Assembly: GCA_028023455.1 (NCBI GenBank)
Contig: JAQFVV010012544.1
Span: 2,500,396-2,564,395 of the forward strand
Origin: Epiperipatus broadwayi
Taxonomy: Eukaryota; Onychophora; Udeonychophora; Euonychophora; Peripatidae
Length of the DNA stretch: 64,000 bases
Reading direction: 5' to 3'
Positions 10,042 through 23,199 of the stretch are shown piece after piece. Each line of letters opens with the position of its first letter. The stretch's first letter is position 1. A program made the translations under genes and the position numbers. Below the pieces are notes generated by a model, which saw only the letters and a list, made by a program, of their open reading frames with translations, was not told the DNA's origin and searched no databases.

Positions 10042-10920
10042 TTAACCCTATTATAAGTTATAAAAGATTCATTGCTTTTGAATCTCTCCATGTATGTGAA
10101 TGTTGAACACTGAAATTTTTTATTGGAAAAGTATTATTGTTTTTGAAGTATAATAAAATTGATTCTTTTAGATTATCATGAATAGCAAGCAAAATAAACA
10201 AATGGATATAGGTCTTACATTTGAAGAACAAATGACTAGGCTGAAATTGTTTAATTTGATAGGAATATAAAATATTAATTTGTTAAAAAGTTTATGCCTT
10301 TGAGCTCAGATGATGAGTCATTCTGAAGAACTGTTATTTATTTGACCCAGGAGTTGACACTAATTTTATGATTATTACTATTAATTTTCTATTTTACTAA
10401 ATTTATTTTTCTATTTGAAATAGAACTATATGATACCAAAAGTTCTTTTCTCCCCTATTTCTTGTTCTGATTGCCAAAAATTTTTCTAAGTTAGTTTATG
10501 AGTATAATATGTTGTAGCATATAGTATATCAATATTTTTTGAAAGTAAAATAGTTGTTATAAAATATCATTAATAAAATATTAAACTTCTATAAATGTAA
10601 TTTTTTTTTTTGATTAAAAACTGTTTTTTTTTTTTCAATTATATGTTATTAAGAATGAATGAGAAAATATGTATAAGTGCATTCCTTACAATTATCCTTA
10701 GTCTTATTTAATTTCACTAACAATGGATAATAACAAGCAAAAGCATTGTTACTGGATTGAGTGTAAAGTTGATTTTTTGTGTGGTAAATATAGAAAATAG
10801 CATTATTTGCTTAAACTTCATGCTTGTGACTGATGAAAGAATGCTATAGGATGCATATTATTTTCTTTATTATTTTATATTCAGTGTTACTACCACTAAT
10901 ATGAGTTCATATTTTACACA
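10042..10920. other. AT-rich spacer; nothing recognised
   Basis: Poly-T tracts occur near 10602 and 10624. No supported gene or RNA was found. Confidence 0.5.
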
Positions 10921-10944
10921 AGTATTCACAATTAACAAGGGTAC

Positions 10945-11220
10945 TACATATAAAACCTGCTTGCTGTCCATTTTTGTGATGGCAAAATGTTGTATCTTTC
11001 TCCAGTGGGAGTGGGGTGTTTGTGATGACAGAATCAAATTTTTAACAATACAAAAAGTATAAATTTGTACACAAGAATAATAACCACATTATGATACTAA
11101 ATAAAAACAAGTAGTTGTGACTTTTTAATATGGCATTCTGCTATCATAAACACTCCCCTTCCCACTGGAGAAAAATGTGGCATCTTATCATTGCTATGGG
11201 CAGCAGGTCTAGTAAGCAAG
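10945..11220. repeat. Fold-back repeat with arms of about 85 bp
   Basis: The left arm (about 10952-11035) contains CTGCTTGCTGTCC and TTTCTCCAGTGGGAGTGGGG. Its inverted, diverged partner lies at about 11133-11215 (CCCCTTCCCACTGGAGAAAA, then GGGCAGCAGG). The loop is about 100 nt. The arms are more GC-rich than the surroundings. There is no protein and no hammerhead core. Confidence 0.65.
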
Positions 11221-11384
11221 TACCTTAACAAGTCAATTTCAAATCTCTTCCCCAAAATAATATCTTATGAAATATGAAAATTGTGTAGAAAAGAAGTAAA
11301 ATTTTTGATTTTCAATAGTCCAATTTTTATAATTCTCTTTTTACTATATCTTCTATAAATGCTGTTCAGTAATTGTGTAGATTA

Positions 11385-11639
<255 letters not shown>

Positions 11640-12117
11640 TGGATAGATTAATATTTTTAGATTAGTCACATCATACAATAAAAGCATGAAAAACATGATC
11701 TTGATATAGTCTCATAAAGTGAAATCATTGTGTGTGTGTCTCTTTCCCAATGTAAGTATATGATATTGTTTGTATTAATTAATAGTTTCTGTACATGAAA
11801 GTTCATATACATTAACCATATTAAACATTTCTATTCTCTGAAACTTATTTATAATATTGCAAATTAATATATTTCTCTTAATTCATTGTGTTCTTTTAAT
11901 CTATTATAATATTATGAATGGGAAATCACATCACAAATTTTGTATTCTGTTACTAAAAGTTTTAGAATTGATACAATAATCTGTTCTCATTTCAATGACA
12001 TATTTTTTATATACTCTGTACAATATGATTATGCAAATGGTTTAATATTTTATAGCAATTTCACATTATTATCCAAATTTCGACCTAATCTTTGTTTATA
12101 ATTTTATTTAAATAATG

Positions 12118-12469
12118 AATATTTCTATAGTACTATTTTCACTACGTCATTGGTTTCTATTCACTTTTAAGACGTTGTCGAGGGATCTATTCATAAACAT
12201 ATGATCAAAGACATGTTAAAAAATATATGATCTTCAAGATGCACATTTTATGCTGAACCAGCACTCATCAGTTGGCCCACTCCATAATCTTTCACACATA
12301 TCTTTATCATTGTAGAGTATATATAGATAGCAAATTACTACAATTTATTTGATACGTGTCGAATGTGCTGCCTTCACAACTTTGACACAAGTCATTCATT
12401 AGACTAGAGATTTTCCAATAATGTACGTGTGAGAATGATGTAATGAAAATAGTACTATAGAAATATTTA
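12118..12469. mobile_element. TIR-bounded element of about 350 bp carrying hammerhead family 3 copy b
   Basis: The ends are inverted repeats of about 27 bp (AATATTTCTATAGTACTATTTTCA at 12119-12142, reversed at 12443-12466). The interior holds CATTCACTTTTAA and a family 3 segment with a hammerhead-like motif at 12226-12286. CATTCACTTTTAA.A recurs beside the copy at 60.65 kb. No target-site duplication longer than AT-rich noise is visible. Confidence 0.6.
12226..12286 (-). ncRNA. Hammerhead-like motif, family 3 copy b
   Basis: On the minus strand: CCAA, CUGAUGA (12265-12271), stem II GUGCUG/CAGCAU around GUU, then AAAA in place of GAAA. Stem III is AUG/CAU around UG, followed by C, then UUGA. 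The G12-to-A change should inactivate it. Stem III differs from copies a and d by a compensating A-U to G-C pair. Confidence 0.6.
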
Positions 12470-13882
12470 TTATCGGATAATCTCTAATCTAATGAATGTT
12501 TCATAAAAATTATTAATAAATTCTTTCCTTAGTTTAAATTTGCTCCAATTCTGCTGGAAAATGATAATTGAGTAACAATGTGATAAATTATTATTTTTAA
12601 AAAAAACATTGGGCTATGTTATATATTAAAGCTATATGAGGCAAATTTATTTCTGATATTTATATAAACTTTGTTATCATCAAATCTGTTTTCCACTAGA
12701 GCATTTAATATATAACAACCATATGAATAAAATATTTAAATTAATATGGTCTTTGTAGATTTTATTTGCTAGAAAAATATTTGATTTTAAAAATATGATT
12801 GTGAAATTGCATTTTAAAATATATAATTATGTAAAATAGTATGTAAATAAACGTCATTCATTTACGTTTTGTTTTAAAAGCGCTGTAATTTATTTGACTA
12901 TTAAACAGTAATTTATTTTATTGAGGCTTCACTGACATCTGTTTACACTAACAACTGAGCCAATTAACATTAAAAGTAAAATTAGCTTTCTTTCATTAGG
13001 AAATTATCCATAGTAATTAGTTTTATAGATTGTTATTAATCAAGATTTATGTATGCCTACATATATATTACGCTTATTTATTATTTCCTTAATGTATCCA
13101 CTAAATCACTATTGACTGTTGTTTTTCCTCTCTTTTTTGTATGCTATGTTCTTGCTACTATCAACGTTCAATGGCGGGGGGATATTGGAATGACCTTTAG
13201 ATATAAAGTCAAGTGTGTAAAACAAATAAATAATTCCTGATCAAGATCCTATGTTGTGTTTTAGGATAAAAAGTTGTTTCATCAAATGCTAAGTGTTGTT
13301 CTTGTGATAACCAGTTTTTTTTTTTTTTGGTCTCCTTCTTTTACTCCTTTAGTCACTTATGATATTATAGTGTCCAGTCATTGTGATTTTCTCGTATGAT
13401 TAGACATCTCCTTATATTAACTGTGACAATGAGATTATGGCTGTGCAACAATATTTCTATTCTTTAATTACACATACAACATTTCTGGCTCCAATTTTCC
13501 TTTTTTTTTTATTTCAAGCCCTCAAGAATCAAGAAAGCAATAATAGGAGCAGGCCTAATAGATTGTCAGTTCTTAGTCATGATCTTTGCTTAAGGTATTA
13601 CAATCACTAGTGAGTCAGTCTGGAATAAAGATTTTTAGGACATAAAAGTTTTGGTTGACAAAAATTGTATATTTAAGCAGCCTCGTTTAAGGATTCCTCT
13701 ATCTACCACAGAAGTGGAATGGCTTTAAAAAACATAATCTAAAAATGTCTAGTCTCAAATAATTTGGCTCAGTTATTATGTGTGATGGTAAATAATAATA
13801 AGAGTAATATCAATAGTTGTGGTAAAGCAATAGGCAGTGGTAGTACTAAAGATTAATATTATAAAACTATTTTTTTCCTAAA
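12470..13882. other. AT-rich spacer; nothing recognised
   Basis: No supported coding sequence was found. T runs occur near 13312 and 13500. The last 100 bases may include 5' sequence of the LINE that follows. Confidence 0.45.
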
Positions 13883-15182
13883 TATGGAATGTGCAAACTT
13901 TACTTGATATAAACTTCAAGACTTGAACTAGAGGTCTGACTGCATTGGTGGCTAAGGAACTACAAGGTTTAATATCAACAAAGATGTTCTTAATAAGACT
14001 CATTTCCCACAGGAAGAAAGTTTAATAAAAACAAATAAATGAGCACAATTTTTTAGAAAAGCAGGTAAGTCATTTAAAGAAGAATACATGGTGTTGGATT
14101 TGCTGTAAAGTTTAATATAGTATTTTCTATTGTTGAAATATCTCATTGCATTAATAGTAGCCTAATAATATTAAAACTCACTTTGCACAATGGAACTTGT
14201 ACTCATTTTATTAGTGCCCACAGTCCAGCCTTAGATTCAGATAATTCAGAGCAGGAAAACTTTTATTCCTTATTGGATAGCATTATTACAGCAACACTAT
14301 TAAAATATCAAATGTATTTACTTGGAAATTTCAATGTACATGTTGATGTAGTTATTAGACTTTCATCAAATGGTATTAAAAATTATGATTATTGGTGCTA
14401 AAAATTCAAATGCTTATTACTATTAGATTTATGCAATGTGTGTCTGATTAATACAAACACATTGTTTATGCAGAAAAATGGCTATAAAGGAACATGGATA
14501 AATCCACAATCAAAACAATGGCATTTAATAGATTGCATTATAGTCATGAATCAGAGTACAATAGAAGTTCACATTGCATAAGTACTTAAAGGTGCAGACT
14601 GTTGGGCAGATTATAGATTAATATGCTCCTCTAATTGCATTAAAAATAGATATTATTCCAATCTTTTCCATAAGAAAGTTGATGTTTTTTTAAGAAGAAT
14701 TTACCATATGTACTAAATTACCACACGTATTAAACACTAAAATCACTAATTTGGATTTTCAAGTCTGTCATATTACTGAAATGTAGACATTTCCTAAAGA
14801 GTATGTTATGGATACATTTTGAAAATGTTATTATTAGTAATTTAATTAAAAGGAAACATGGCATTTTCTGCTTGACAAAATAATAGGTTAAATGTGGAAC
14901 TTCAAAGGATTTGAAAACTGAAATGCAATGAATGGTGAGAAAGCTTAAAAATGATTGCTGGATTAAAATGCAAAAAAGATATAGATATTCATTAACTGTG
15001 ATCATTCTAAATCTTTTACAAGAATTAAAAGAAACATATGGATCTGAGAAATGTTTTAAAGTCTTAATAAATAGATCAATAGCATTTTCTTATATGATGA
15101 CCATGATATTTTGAATAGGTGGAAGGAATATTTTGATCACTTTTTGAATAATGGTACAAGAATTAAAATGAAAACTTTTAAC

Positions 15183-15218
<36 letters not shown>

Positions 15219-17017
15219 TAGCTAATTTAGATTTGGACAAAGATATCCAGATTTGTAAAGTCAAAACAGTTCTTTGTATCTGAAATATCCAGAGAAGTTT
15301 TAAAATATAGTGATGATATGTTAACTTCAAAAAATAATAAAATTGTTTAAGAATAACTCAAGAAGCTGTTATTCCAATATTAATGACATTTTTATTGTTC
15401 AAATTTTTAAAACAAAGAGAATAGACAAGTTTGCAGTAATTGTCATGGAATATCATTATTATCTACTGCAGAATATGTACTTTCAAGAATTTTATTAAGT
15501 ATAACATCTTCCAGTTATAAATGAATGCTAACTTTAAAACCAATATGGTTTTAAAGAATCAAGATGAACTATATACATGGTTTTTGTTGCTAGGTAAATG
15601 TAAAAAATGCCAACAACAATGGACTTATTTATACATTACTTTATTGATTTGGGAAAGGCATTTAATTTTGTTAATAGGACAGGTCTATGTCATTGTTTGT
15701 AATTGGTTGGTAGTTGACCAAAATTTATTTATATTATATTCTTTTTCATTACAGGTAAAACATCTGAAACATTTGAAATAAAAACTGATCTTAAACAAAG
15801 ATGTATATCTTCTCTAATATTGTTTTCATTGTTCATAACAATATTCTTTGGAAATGTGTACAGGTGGCTTTATCATACAGGGATCAAAATATGATACAGT
15901 TTTGATTATTGAATATTTAATTTGAACTGATTAAAAGCAAATGTGAGAACATTCTTCTTCTTGGGTTCTAGATTTACCATGTGTTAATGATTGTGCTATT
16001 TTTTCCACTTTAAAAGAGGATTACAGAATTTTTTTAATGTTTTGAATGCATGATGTAAATACTTTAATTGATTAATTAATGTTCAAAAACCTTAAGTTTT
16101 TTAACAACCAGTAACTGAAAAAAAGTTCTTACCAATTTTTAGCTTAGATGGTTATCAACTTGGAGAATGTAAACCATTTTACATATTTTGATAGTTTTAT
16201 AAGCAGAGAAATGGATTTACATGTTGAAGTACAATTTAGACTCTAAAAAGCTACTATTGATTTTAACAAGTTAAAGATAGAGAATTTTATCACAAGGAAG
16301 TAATTATTGCAACTAAGTTAGCTATATATAGAACTGTTATTTTACACACTTTATTAAAACAATAAAGCCAATTATTCAAGGCTTTAATGGGCTTATAAAT
16401 GTAGATGTTAGAGGAGGTTGCTTTGACTACAGGTTGAGATTGTTGATAGCTTAAAAATTGATTGTTATCATCTACATAATTTATTGTATGGAAGTGTAAC
16501 TTGAATACTCCACACAATATAAAGAAAGGTATTTGTTACCTTACATTTAAGCATGCTCCATATCATTTTAAAAATACCAATATCAAAATCATAAAACCAA
16601 TCAATATGTTCTTCAGCTTGCTGGTTGTGATATTATTGAGTCCATTATTATAAAGACATATCTTCATTGGATTGCACATGAAAAATAAATGAATAATAGA
16701 TTTCTTAAATGGGTGTTTTATGCTCAACTTGAGCATGGTTTGTGTAGTAAAGATATACCCTGTTTACAATATAGAGCTTATAAAATATATTCTAAAAAAG
16801 TTCAATGTCAGTTGTTTCCATTGGTAAGATATAACAGAGAATAGAAGACATTGGAAAGCTATAATTAGACGTGATGTTGAAATACTTAAAAAAAGGTTTT
16901 TTGTTGACAACAGCACCATAAAATATCAAATAAGCAGAAAAGTGGTTCACTATGTTTGATATGTGGACATATTGGTGTTTCACAAAGTGCTTTGTATAAT
17001 CATCACAAAACTCAATT
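13883..17017 (+). pseudogene. Long decayed APE-type LINE: endonuclease, RT and C-terminal finger
   Basis: Parts of one element lie in order over about 3.1 kb. The endonuclease starts with WNVQTLLD (13886), then AHSPALDSDNSEQENFYSLL and LLGNFNVH. NPQSKQWHLIDCII (about 14500) and LKGADCWADYRLIC follow. The RT region has LQELKETYGSE (15018), a NRWKEYFD-like piece, FIDLGKAFNFVNRTGL (about 15640) and GKTSETFEIKTDLKQRCISS. NDCAIFSTL (about 15985) stands where ADDCA is expected, so the catalytic site is lost. EIIATKLAIYRTVIL-like text follows near 16300. The end is ICGHIGVSQSALYNHH (about 16960-17010), the degenerate C-terminal zinc finger. There are many stops and frameshifts. The family resembles LINEs common in chelicerates and tunicates; I do not fix the clade. 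Confidence 0.85.
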
Positions 17018-17073
17018 CTAGAATAGTTTTTTATTTTACTGAAGTGAAAAGGTCATACTTGTCTTCAAATGGT

Positions 17074-17303
<230 letters not shown>

Positions 17304-17457
17304 AGTAATAGTAACAAGTCAGAAGTCACATGACTTATATATAGCTTGCACTTACTAATATGTAAAGTTAAGAGCGTGCTAATAGCTCTAAACAAGCTTT
17401 TTTTTTTTTTTTTTATTTATGATAAATGCTACTACAAGAGAAGGCATTCAAATCGTG

Positions 17458-17513
17458 GTCCCCATCCCCAGACCGGTTTCGACCTATGGGTCTCTTCAGT
17501 GCGGAGTTGGGAC
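17458..17513 (-). ncRNA. Hammerhead-like ribozyme motif, family 2, left arm
   Basis: On the minus strand: outer stem I GUCCC/GGGAC; internal loop CAA/UG; inner stem UCCGCA with UGGGGA (one G-G mismatch); CUGAAGA box; stem II GACC/GGUC around CAUA; GAA; stem III ACCGGU (self-complementary, 2 bp in cis); C at the cleavage position. All core nucleotides match the type I consensus. Confidence 0.75.
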
Positions 17514-18061
17514 ATTAGATATAAAAAACCAACTCAAGCAAAGCATTTATCTAAAAGATAATTGTTAGAAAAAGATCTGAAACTTTTAGACATCTACATG
17601 TCTTTAAAGTCAGCTCTCCAACTGAAAAAATCATATGGGCCTGAACTTAATTCAGATACTCCATATATTAGTAGGCTTAGCTCTTTAATTTAGCTAAAGC
17701 CACAACAGCAAAATAATAATAGTAATAGTAACAAGTCAGAAGTCACATGACTTATATATAGCTTGTTTAGAGCTATTAGCACGCTCTTAACTTTACATAT
17801 TAGTAAGTGCAAGCTATATATAAGTCATGTGACTTCTGACTTGTTACTATTACTATTATTATTTTGCTGTTGTGGCTTTAGCTAAATTAAAGAGCTAAGC
17901 CTACTAATATATGGAGTATCTGAATTAAGTTCAGGCCCATATGATTTTTTCAGTTGGAGAGCTGACTTTAAAGACATGTAGATGTCTAAAAGTTTCAGAT
18001 CTTTTTCTAACAATTATCTTTTAGATAAATGCTTTGCTTGAGTTGGTTTTTTAGATCTAAT

Positions 18062-18117
18062 GTCCCAACTCCTCACTGAAGAGACCCATAGGTTGAAACC
18101 GGTCTGGGGATGGGGAC
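18062..18117 (+). ncRNA. Hammerhead-like ribozyme motif, family 2, right arm
   Basis: This is the inverted partner of the left-arm motif. Outer stem I GUCCC/GGGAC and inner stem UCCUCA/UGGGGA are fully paired (one U-G), so this copy lacks the left arm's mismatch. The box is CUGAAGA, stem II is GACC/GGUU around CAUA (one G-U pair), then GAA, ACCGGU and C. With the left copy it forms a convergent pair about 600 bp apart. Confidence 0.75.
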
Positions 18118-18202
18118 CACGATTTGAATGCCTTCTTTTGTAGTAGCATTTATCATAAATAAAAAAAAAAAGCTTGTTTAGAGCTATTAGCATGCTCTTA
18201 AC

Positions 18203-18204
<2 letters not shown>

Positions 18205-18238
<34 letters not shown>

Positions 18239-18242
18239 GTTA

Positions 18243-18277
<35 letters not shown>

Positions 18278-18440
18278 AGTACTAGTAGCATCAGAAATAT
18301 CAGCAGCAGTAGCATCAGACATAGTCATAGAAGTAGTCATAGAAGTTATTGTAGTCATAGTAGTGATCACAGTAGTGATAGTAGCAGCATCAGCAGTGGC
18401 AGCCATAGCAATAGTCATAAATATGGTCATCTGCTTATAG
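18205..18440. repeat. TTA microsatellite and cryptic GTA/GCA trinucleotide repeat
   Basis: TTA units with rare TTG (18205-18275) grade into an imperfect trinucleotide run of GTA, ATA, GCA and TCA (18276-18440). The apparent ORFs here are repeat artefacts. Confidence 0.8.
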
Positions 18441-18589
18441 GCATATTTAGATGTTTTCCAGAGATACAGGTAATAATAGAAATCATGCCAACTGATTGAC
18501 TTCTCCCCACATATAACTATATGTCTACCATGCTTGCGAGTTGTGAACCCATAAGAAACAATATAACACTAAAAAACACAAATAAATAC

Positions 18590-19150
18590 ACATATTGGCA
18601 AATACAAAATCTACTGTTTTCAGACCAACTAGCAAATAACCAGCCCACAGTAATGGGAATAAATAAGTCTAACTGTTAAAAAAGTTCAAAAGATAGTGCC
18701 TGGAACCCAAATTTTGTGATTTTATAATCAAACTTAACCTGAATGCATTACCAACAACACACTTTATTCGGTACAAGATATTTTACACAAACATTGATCC
18801 CCTGTGCATGTTATGTCATAGAGATAAAAAAAAACACATATCCATTTCCTATATGATTGTCTAGCCCTAGAAAAAGTGCAACTAATGCTGCTGAAGTAGA
18901 TGCATACAAAAAAACCACAATACCAATAATACATGCAGTCACATTCAGCTTATATGCATATTGATGATCCCATTGCACTTTCACATTTGGAAGTGATCCA
19001 AGAAGATACTCCAACATCTACCACAACAAACTTAAAAAACTTAAGGATAGAGACAATATTTTTGCACCTTAGAACATTTTCACAGCAACATGGTGTCTCT
19101 TCAAAATACACTTAGCAAACATGACAAGGACTGAAATTAGTACTCCTAAA
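18590..19150 (+). pseudogene. LINE C-terminal fragment with a CCHC-like finger
   Basis: Plus-strand reading with one frameshift gives LCMLCHRDKK followed by HIHFLYDCLALEKV (about 18803-18877). This is the C..C....H....C knuckle found at the C-terminus of many non-LTR retrotransposons (I, Jockey and R1-like). It is preceded by SNLT.MHYQQHTLF text (about 18720). Stops are frequent. The boundaries are approximate, and it is unlike the other two LINEs in the window. Confidence 0.55.
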
Positions 19151-20440
19151 AATAAATTTTAAAAATGAGATAAGCTAACACAACCCCATTGATGATCAAT
19201 CATCGTAACATTAAATTTTTTTTACCTAGTTGAACAAGATACTTTTCAGAGGCAAGGACTAAATCAAAATTAAAAACAATTTTTTCATATAAGTATGTGT
19301 AATTCTAGTATAACCTATTGTGATGTAACCAATTGATACTCAATAAAGTTTGTTTTGAAACATATAGTATTTGTCATAGTTGTCATCATCATGGTAGTGG
19401 TAGTAGTAGTGTTGATATTTTATTATTTTTATTTTTATTGATATTTTTTTAAATTTTACTGAGTTTCACTTTGAAAATTTCTAAGCAACATAAATTATGA
19501 GATAGTGTTTATATACTTTGATTTCCACTTTGTATCCACAAAAATTTTTTCAAAATTTAAAAAATATTAAATATTTGATATATATGTAATATTTTAATAA
19601 ATAAATGTTATCTAATAATGAAGGGCCTTAAATAAATAAAATCACAATTTATCAATACTATAAATAAATATTTAAAATCTATTACACTAAAGAATATCAG
19701 AAAGATTTCACTTATAATTCAAATTTTCATCTGAGTTGATGCACATTTTTAAATCCTAAAGTTGATTCATCTAAATTCTTATTCCTAATGATAATTATTG
19801 AGAAGTGATAAAATATTTGTTTAAAATGTTATGGTCATAAAAGATTTGAATCATTAAAATACAAGAAGTTTTATAAATAGCAATTATTTTTAAGATATTT
19901 TCTTTTTCATTCTTTTTTAGGGGGGGGGGTCATGTAAAAATAAATATCTTAAATAAAAATAATTTTTACTAGTTTACATTTACTATTGTTAACAAATTAT
20001 AGCATATTTTAAGTATATAATACTTATTTATAAATTTTGAAGTTCTGCACAAAATTATAAAACCCATAAATTAATTTATTCAATTAAACATTAAATATAA
20101 TATCAAAGTTAAATAAAGTAAAAACAACTTTAATAATAACCGAAATATTTAAAAATTCAATTAAAAAAAATCATTTTAATTAGTACTAACACTGAGACTT
20201 GATAGTTTGTTAGAATAATTCTTACCATTATTTGCTGTATTTCTCATTGTTTAATTACAGTTTGCTTTTTGTATTAATATCTATATTAATTCTATTATTT
20301 TCTAATAGAATTTAATGAATTTTTGCATTTTATGTTTAAAAACTACCATATTTTTCATTAAATAGCAATGTCTCATAGAATTATTTAATGCTATCTATAT
20401 ATCTTAGGTTTTTCTGAATAATTTACTTGCCTATAACAAA
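19151..20440. other. AT-rich spacer; nothing recognised
   Basis: A short GTA-rich tract lies at 19393-19412 and ten G at 19920. No gene-like signal was seen. Confidence 0.45.
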
Positions 20441-20444
20441 CTTT

Positions 20445-20765
20445 TTACCAGCACATGATCACCATTTTTTATGCTTACACAAGCTGTTTACACAGAGGCT
20501 AAACTCTACATACAGTAATGACACTTAGTGCAAGCCAGAGTAATCAATATATGCAAGAAGGTTGTTCCATAAAATCCCCATCTAGTGCTTACTCATCCAA
20601 GATCCAAGGCTCCACACTGATGAAAGCCACAAGTTAGAAACTAGCCTGGGGGTATTGGATGAGTAGACAGTAGGTGGGTATTTTATGCAAAAACCTTCTT
20701 GCATTCATTGATTACTCTGGCATTCACTGAGTAGCACTACTGTATGGAGAGTTTTTTCAGGCAGG
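20445..20765 (-). mobile_element. Hammerhead fold-back element, family 1, copy C
   Basis: The tail is on the left (CACATGATCACCATTTTTTATGC at 20452-20474). The left arm is at about 20495-20592 and the right arm at about 20660-20762, with the hammerhead loop between. The orientation is opposite to copy A. No clean target-site duplication is seen, and the arms differ by several substitutions. Confidence 0.8.
20602..20660 (+). ncRNA. Hammerhead-like motif in fold-back copy C
   Basis: The 59-nt segment runs from AUCCAA to UUGGAU, with CUGAUGA, stem II AGC/GUU around CACAA, and GAAAC. Stem III reads ACUAGC instead of ACUAGU, so the U before the cleavage base is lost and the motif is probably inactive. 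Confidence 0.6.
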
Positions 20766-22228
20766 ACTTCATTATTACTTGAAATAATGTTTTTTCATTA
20801 TCTAATTTTTAGAGTAGTACAAAATTATTTTTTAAAAGAACTTAGTTACTATTTATTATTAAGTCAAATCATGTTGGTGCTAATTAGATTTACATAATCA
20901 GTTTTTTATGTATCATTTTTATTTCTCTCTAAATATTTTTTAATGTTACTACAAAATTAATAATGTTATGATTATTTTTTTAGAATTATTAATAATTGAT
21001 ACTAAATAGATTTAGAAGAGCAATTTTCCTTCCATTTCATTTCTCCAGTAAATATTTATAAATATTTAAAATAATCAGGGATCATAAAATCTATATATAA
21101 TAATAGGATTAAGTTTTTGTGAAACTTACAAGTTCATGTGTATATATGATAAAAATTAAAACAACTTTTAACAGTTAAGTAATAATTATAGTCTCCCTTA
21201 TCTAAATAAAAGAATTCATGTCAATACTTGATAAGATTAAGTGCAATATACGATTTTGTGCTGTTTGAAGTATTTTTAACGTTTATTATTACATCATAAA
21301 GAAATGATTATCTTGCTATCTTGATCACATCCTGTCATTTGAACATTGACTGAGGGATAGGGGTCAGAATACAGAGTGGTTGACACACATGGTCAATTCA
21401 AATAATTAGTCATTAATGGTCAGAAAATGGAATATTTAGTGATTTTTAGTTGTGAGTAAAAGTCACAAGCTAATTTAAATCTGTCAGATAAGTATTAATA
21501 TATTGACTCTAAAAATAAAAAAATATATGATAGTAATATAATGCCATCGTTACTACTGCTATATAGATATCATATTCCTCTGGCTCCTTTTTTGAGACTT
21601 AAATTAATTCCTGAAGTGATTTACAGTATATAAAAAAAAAAGATAAAAGAAGATCTAGAACTTAAGTTATGTCAGATTTTCTATACTGAAAAAGAAATCA
21701 CTTTTTTTGTTGTTGTAAAAAAATATGTAGAATTAATAGCTTTTAAAAAATGGCTCTTAAATTAAATATCGTTTCTATTATATAAATAAAACAAACAATT
21801 AATTTTGACGATTAAGGATTAAGATTATTGTTTCTATTAAATAAATAAAACATAAATAAAGAATTATAATTAGTGATGATGGATGCAGCTGACAATCATT
21901 AGTTACATTTGACTCTCTTCTAGAATTAAATAAATATTAATGGTTCTATCCAAAGTAAATGCATGCTAAATGTACTTTTTTTAATAAATTCATATACATA
22001 AAGTAAGTTCTTCTTTCAAAAACAGTTTGAAATAATATGATACTTGTAAAATATAACCACTTGTAAACGAGTATGGTTATTCTAAATCCAAAAAAAGGGG
22101 GAGGGGGAGAAAGGAGAAAAAAACTGCTCTAGAAATTGATTTTGTGAAGAATATATAAAACATTTATATGTTGGACAACTTCCATCATCTAATATGAGTA
22201 GTGATTGTCTTTAGAAAATTTTGACCTT
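20766..22228. other. AT-rich spacer; nothing recognised
   Basis: No ORF or RNA gene is supported. A short purine run (AGGGGGAGGGGGAGAAAGGAG-like) lies near 22096. Confidence 0.45.
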
Positions 22229-22630
22229 CTTTAAATATTCCAAATACATTCAGCTGTTAGTAATAGCACACAGATTAGTATATGCTCAATGCTTTGAGAG
22301 GTATTATTCTCTCCTCTTTTTCAGATGTTGTTGGCTTGACCAGTGACAGTACTAGCATGGGACTCTAATCTGGACCCTTACATCTCTGAATATTGTGTTC
22401 TAATGTAACGCTCGAACCAACTAAGCCATCCTACCAAAGGCAACTCTCAATAAAAATTTAATATAATTATCTATGAGATTCCTCCTGATTTCTCCACTTT
22501 TTTCTAAGAGCAAAGTTGATTAGTGGTTTCCATATATTAGGTATAGTCACACTAGGTTGACTCATGGAGTTGCATGCTGTTATTAACAGTTGAATGCGTT
22601 TGGAATATTTAAATAAAGTTAAATTTTTCT
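22229..22630 (-). mobile_element. tRNA-derived SINE (family 2), minus copy, plus an inverted 3' fragment
   Basis: The minus copy (22522-22229) has a head matching AATCAACTTTGCTC, then a tRNA-like part. Its A-box-like GGATGGCTTAGTTGG and B-box-like GGTCCAGATTAGAGTCCC (about 22440-22355) fit Pol III promoters. The body ends with CTATTACTAACAGCTGAATG and AATATTTAAA. A plus-strand 3' fragment (about 22571-22630) carries the same end, with AAATAAAGTTAAA. The copy at 27028-27327 is the best match. Confidence 0.7.
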
Positions 22631-22639
22631 AAAGATATT

Positions 22640-23170
22640 CAATATTCATATTAGTTAATGAAAATAGTCCAACACATAAATACAACTAAAACAATATAAA
22701 GCAATCTGTAAAACACAACTATATCCATATAGAGAATATGCTGGTACATTTTTTGTGTATTTGATATTTTACAAAGATGTCTTTTAATTTTTTCCACAGA
22801 AAACATATTTTCTGAAATACTCAACACCATGTCTAATTGTAGATCTCCTATATATTTTGTCTGTCATATCTTCCCAATGGGAACAATTGACAATGCATTT
22901 TCTAAAGTTCATCATAAAATATCTTTTAGGAAGACACATTGTTCATTCGTTTTATATGTCTAAGACAATATAAGTATGATTTTATAATAGTAGATTTTAT
23001 AATCTTGTTATTGTATTTTTAAAATTTTATGGAGCATTCCTAAATTAAACTTTTTAATGCATTTACATTGCACAAATACAGTATTCAAGTTATATTTCCA
23101 TTTAGTTAAATTATATAAAATAACAGGTCTTTATATAGCTAACTTAGTTGCAACTGCCACTATGGTAAAA
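22640..23170 (-). pseudogene. Fragment of the second LINE (C-terminal part)
   Basis: Minus-strand text VAVATKLAI.RPVILYN (about 23160-23110) matches the ATKLAIYRTVIL block of the LINE at 13.9-17.0 kb. Further along, VPIGKI.QTKYIGDLQ (about 22880) parallels the VSIGKI.QRIEDIGKL text near 16820. It contains many stops. Confidence 0.55.
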
Positions 23171-23199
23171 TATTCTATATTTAAGAATGGGAGACACAA

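Noticed and set aside
18014-18440. ORFs of 138 and 88 residues with Asn or Leu runs
   Set aside because: They cross the TTA microsatellite and the arm of the palindrome. The non-repeat parts are antisense to a non-coding repeat.
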